From assembly GCA_030620095.1 (NCBI GenBank), contig JAUTXW010000109.1, positions 1,525,501-1,589,500 on the forward strand: a DNA stretch of 64,000 nucleotides, written 5' to 3'. The position numbers and the translations under genes are program-made. Within the stretch, counting starts at the first letter, position 1. The number at the start of each line of letters is the position of its first letter. The notes beneath the pieces are model-generated. The model worked only from the letters and a program-made list of their open reading frames with translations, was not told where the DNA came from and searched no databases. This document shows, in pieces, positions 60,633-64,000 of the stretch. The DNA comes from Kuschelorhynchus macadamiae (Eukaryota > Arthropoda > Insecta > Coleoptera > Curculionidae).

Positions 60633-61095
60633 AAATAAAAGAAGAAACAAAAGCAAGGTCGGAAAACGTTAAAGAACCAAGCACACTCCTATGAAATGCA
60701 TATAATTCGCATAAAATCCTTGCAATGAAAATTCCCCTTTTCTCACGTTGTGATGTCACAATGTGCGAAATAATATTTCTCACAATCTGTTGTGGCGTCA
60801 TACTGTAGCTAAGAGCTGAACTAGTCACACATGGCTACTTCAGCTTCTACATTCGTCTGAAATCTGCGTGTTTTGGCACTTGTGGCGCAATATGTTAACT
60901 ATTAGTTTTAAATCCGTATACTAGCAAAAATTGGTGTGTTGTTATGGCTGTTTTAGGATTAATAAAGATATACTTTATCTGACCTTGTGGGATAGATATA
61001 GATGGATAGATATAAATAGGGAGCCCGACATGAGCAGCACTTAGGCTCACTGGGGCCCATTCTGCTATACCTGAAGTAGACGTGTCAGGCCAAGA
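60633..61095. other. Unassigned spacer
   Basis: Slightly less AT-rich. Short ORFs lack any known domain. Confidence 0.4.
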
Positions 61096-61950
61096 GCCCA
61101 CTTCTTTTTAGAAAGGAAGGGTCCTTTCCTCAAGTCGTTCACGTCCCACAAGCTCGGGTTCCACATAAGTGTCACCCAAGCAAAGCAGTCTGGCGTTAAC
61201 TTAAGCGTCACATCGATAGACTAGATGCTCGGTAGTTTCATCTACCTAAGCACAAAACCTGTAGTATAGATCGTTGTCGAGACCAATCTTTTGCAGGTAA
61301 TATTTCACCAGCCAGTGTTCAGTTGGAACCACGGTAATGGTTCTAAGTTGGCCTCTGCTTAGATTTAGAAGTCTATTAGACTCAGAACAGCTATAAGGGC
61401 CTGATATGAAGACCTTAGACTGTCTGAGTTCTGCTAGCTAGTGCCATTCAGCACGGAATTCCTCGACAGTGCGATTCTTAATCCTGGCCTTGACAGCTGA
61501 AGGAGCAATTCCAAGAGCAGGTTCCGGCCCAGTGAAAGCAGTGTTGCTACCTTCCCGAGCCAGCTGATCCGCCCCTTCATTACCCCCAATGTCCTGATAG
61601 CCAGGCACCCAAATGAGGCTAACCCTATTAGACTCACAAAACCTCTCTAGGGCTCTCCTGCATTCAAGTGTTAGCAGCGAATTGACCCTGTTCAAGGACA
61701 GAGCTTTAATCGCAGCTGACTATCACAGCATATATAGATATGCTTGTCGTGATATCCTCTGGAAATGTTTTCCTGTAAGCAGTCCAAGATTGCTGTAATC
61801 GCAGGACAGGTCGGAAGCCTTAGAGCCCCCACGCTTTGTCTTTGACCTCTTGAGAGAATCCTTTGAAGTCTAGCGGCTTCCGGAAGACCTTCTAAGCTTT
61901 CGCAGTAGGACCTCCAAGATGCGTTTTCAACACTCATGATCATTAAATAA
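61096..61950 (-). pseudogene. LINE fragment: RNase H and C-terminal domain
   Basis: The minus strand gives SWRSYCESLEGLPEAARLQR (RT C-terminus, about 61915), HIYICCDSQ (RNase H, about 61710), RVSLIWVPGYQDIGGNEGAD then QLAREGS (conserved RNase H end, about 61610-61560), and LLNLSRGQLRTITVVPTEHW (about 61370-61310) before a zinc-knuckle-like end. Frames are broken in several places. The GC content is higher than its surroundings, suggesting a later arrival. It is of jockey/I-type with RNase H and distinct from the LINE at 51.4-54.0 kb. Confidence 0.78.
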
Positions 61951-62169
61951 TTTTAGAGAGCCAATTCCAAAAGGTATCTTAAAATATTTTATATACTCTC
62001 TTTACTGAGAAGCATACATATCCAGATTTGGCTCCTGATTCTGACTCGGCATCAACCAAACGGAATTTTGCCATCGTTTCTCCTTACTGGTATTGCAAAT
62101 TAAAAAGGAAATGAGGACCCTAGAAGCCAAGGGATATAAGTGGCATTTTTAAATAAATCAAGCTAAATG

Positions 62170-62875
62170 TGTAAATGGGCACAAAATATGCTCATCTATA
62201 CAGTAGTCCAGTGGTATAGGTGATTTTCTGGTTTAGTGGCACCATATTTTACCATTTCATTTAACCACCTTATAATGTTTTATTTTGATAATAATTCACA
62301 GACGAGGATTAATAATGTTTCTTGTTCAAATAAGGCTCAAGTACGTTATTTGTAGTTTTAGTATATTCCTCGGAATAGTCAATAAAATTAAATTTCTTAC
62401 AAGTTATCTTTTAACACATGTTACAGAGTACATATTACTAACACATATTGAAATATTGTGTAAATTAGTGGTAGTTTAATTACAATATTTGCTGAACTTT
62501 GAACTTAATTTTCTCACAATTATGTTTTATGCACTTGTATCTCTTAGCTTTTAGGCTCCTCAAATATGTTAGGTGGATTTCTCCTGTTAGGTTAGCACCA
62601 GACTTGTCAATAAAACTATCATTATTTGCATATTATCATTATAATAAATAATAAAAAGTGACTGGCAAGCAATTATCAGGAATATCAGCGTGGCTTTAGA
62701 ATCGATTATTCGGTATCAGGTTAGCAGACAGATATTTCTGATCATTGATCATCTGGTGCTAACCTAACGGGTCAAATCCACCTAACAGATCAAAAATGTA
62801 TTATAAGATTGTTTCAGATCTTGATCAGGGCCCTGAAATCTACTAGGTGTACAAAAAATCATTTAAGTCGGCCAG
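62170..62875 (+). repeat. Segmental duplication, longer copy
   Basis: Segments 'gggcacaaaatatgctcatctatacagta', 'tttcttacaagttatcttttaacaca', 'gtcaataaaactatcattatt' and 'cagggccctgaaatctactaggtg' reappear in the same order at 63605-64000. Confidence 0.85.
62570..62784. mobile_element. Small MITE-like inverted-repeat element
   Basis: The left end AGGTGGATTTCTCCTGTTAG, continuing GTTAGCACCAGA, and the right end (reverse) AGGTGGATTTGACCCGTTAG, continuing the same way, form a 32-bp TIR with 3 mismatches around about 150 bp. No coding is present. The flanking bases do not give an unambiguous target duplication. Confidence 0.5.
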
Positions 62876-63567
62876 ATATAATTACCCTATTTAGAAAAAG
62901 AAGTTGATTGAGTGATAAAAACCTGTATCATATTTCGGTATAAATAAATATTGATAGTTAATGAATATAATTTATAAATGTCATTATATCAGGATCAAAT
63001 TGTTAGGACTATTTTAGTATGTATTTTCAAACATTCATTTGTAACAGTGGCTTGTATTTGTGAATAGAAATTAACTTTTGACAAAATTGCTCCTGTTTTT
63101 TTAACTTTCTCTCCAACGCGTTGCCGGCGGTGCAGCGTGGTTGATGACATAAGGCTTACTCTGTCAAGTAAATTATTCTTACCGAGTTTATCGATATAAA
63201 ACAAAATGCATTGTTAAGGTTCTAAACAGTTCAAAACAGAATTCCCCCTGAATAAGCCATTGAATTGTTTCTGTAACAACTATTCTAATCGTCACTCATA
63301 CTTATATGGATATTGCTTGCCTTGAGAAAGACATAGTTGTCTCAAAGGTTTCGGGACACCGTTATGGAGATTAAGTTATCAATATATTTTTGGATATATT
63401 TATATTTTTAATAATATTACAAAAGATAATAAATCTGTCTATATAAAAATATAATGAAAGACGAAAGTAACATTTTGTTAAATTTTTAAGGCAGAAAAGA
63501 AGTATATTGTTTTCTCAAGGCTCTTGCCAATCTGAGAACCAAAACGGTGATTGATAAAAAAAACTGT

Positions 63568-63570
<3 letters not shown>
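62876..63570. other. Unassigned spacer
   Basis: Contains 'cttgagaaagacatagttgtctcaaaggtttcgggacacc' at about 63321-63360, a word pattern like the Penelope 3' region. Otherwise no feature. Confidence 0.4.

Positions 63571-63605
<35 letters not shown>
63571..63605. repeat. (AT)n microsatellite
   Basis: About 34 bp of AT at the left breakpoint of the shorter duplication copy. Confidence 0.93.
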
Positions 63606-63607
<2 letters not shown>

Positions 63608-63632
63608 GCACAAAATATGCTCATCTATACAG

Positions 63633-63706
<74 letters not shown>

Positions 63707-64000
63707 CTTACAAGTTATCTTTTAACACATTTACAGAGTACATATTACTAACACATATTGAAATATTGTGTATAGTTTAATTACAATATATATATATATT
63801 TTATTATGTATATCCTTGTCAATAAAACTATCATTATTTCATATTATCATTATAATAAATAATAAAAAGTATATATCTGAATAAGAACTTTAGTATATTG
63901 CTGACGATATTTCGCCAAAATCAAAAATGTATTATAAGCATTGTTTTCTTGATCAGGGCCCTGAAATCTACTAGGTGTACAAAAAATCATTTAAGTCCGA
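63605..64000 (+). repeat. Segmental duplication, shorter rearranged copy
   Basis: Matches 62170-62875 in four blocks. Two of the missing stretches are replaced by (TA)n (63631-63703 and about 63786-63800). The third block boundary (about 63870) carries 'gctgacgatatttcgccaaaatc', resembling the arm of the 27.5-27.9 kb inverted repeat. It runs to the window edge. Confidence 0.8.
63631..63703. repeat. (TA)n microsatellite
   Basis: About 70 bp of TA inside the shorter duplication copy, at a deletion point. Confidence 0.95.

Overview
The window looks like AT-rich nuclear DNA from an insect (possibly a beetle; the order is a guess). Introns have GT/AG borders, poly-A signals are visible, and no bacterial-type operons are present. 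The gene content is arthropod-like, and transposons fill most of the space. No rRNA, tRNA or CRISPR array was recognised.

Two host genes can be assembled from exons, both on the minus strand. (1) An arylalkylamine N-acetyltransferase-like gene has four exons at 31658-31469, 23115-22919, 22846-22716 and 18635-18398. All splice phases agree and give 251 aa. Intron 1 (8.4 kb) and intron 3 (4.1 kb) are packed with transposons. (2) The last two exons of a glycosyltransferase family 49 (beta-1,4-glucuronyltransferase 1-like) gene lie at 55222-55069 and 47913-47704. They are separated by 7.2 kb holding a LINE; the 5' part of the gene lies outside the window.

The mobile fraction, left to right: several copies of an unfamiliar repeat ending in ACTTCCCTCGT and carrying internal ATGGCGGAACAAAATGG-type subrepeats (0.2-1.5, 4.4-5.4, 8.3-10.3, 13.8-15.7, 55.6-55.8, 59.8-60.6 kb). 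A degraded pogo/Tigger element (10260-12478) sits inside one of these copies. An apparently intact DD82E (Sailor-like) Tc1/mariner-superfamily element lies at 16033-18236. An RTE-type LINE remnant is at 18.9-20.3 kb, and a decayed Tc1-like element with about 380-bp TIRs at 20.4-22.5 kb. A remnant of a widespread arthropod protein family of unknown function is at 24.1-25.25 kb, and a jockey-like LINE remnant at 25.6-27.0 kb. A perfect inverted repeat around (AT)n is at 27.5-27.9 kb and a possible solo LTR at 28.16-28.5 kb. An apparently intact DD41D (rosa-type) mariner with about 430-bp TIRs is at 28794-31049, with a relative's N-terminal fragment at 32.2-32.9 kb.

Further right: a foldback-like element whose two arms are tandem arrays (40.66-43.27 kb); a 3.9-kb DNA transposon of a poorly described DDE type with several exons (43.28-47.21 kb); an I-clade-like LINE (51.4-54.0 kb); two head-to-head, 5'-truncated Penelope-like elements (56.05-58.89 kb); a LINE RNase H fragment (61.1-61.95 kb); and a rearranged segmental duplication (62.17-62.88 versus 63.6-64.0 kb).

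Long (AT)n arrays occur about every 4 kb and often abut transposon ends. The most novel-looking material is the 43.28-47.21 kb transposon, the tandem-arm foldback next to it, the ACTTCCCTCGT repeat family, and the self-complementary insertion in the 3' UTR of the DD82E transposase gene.
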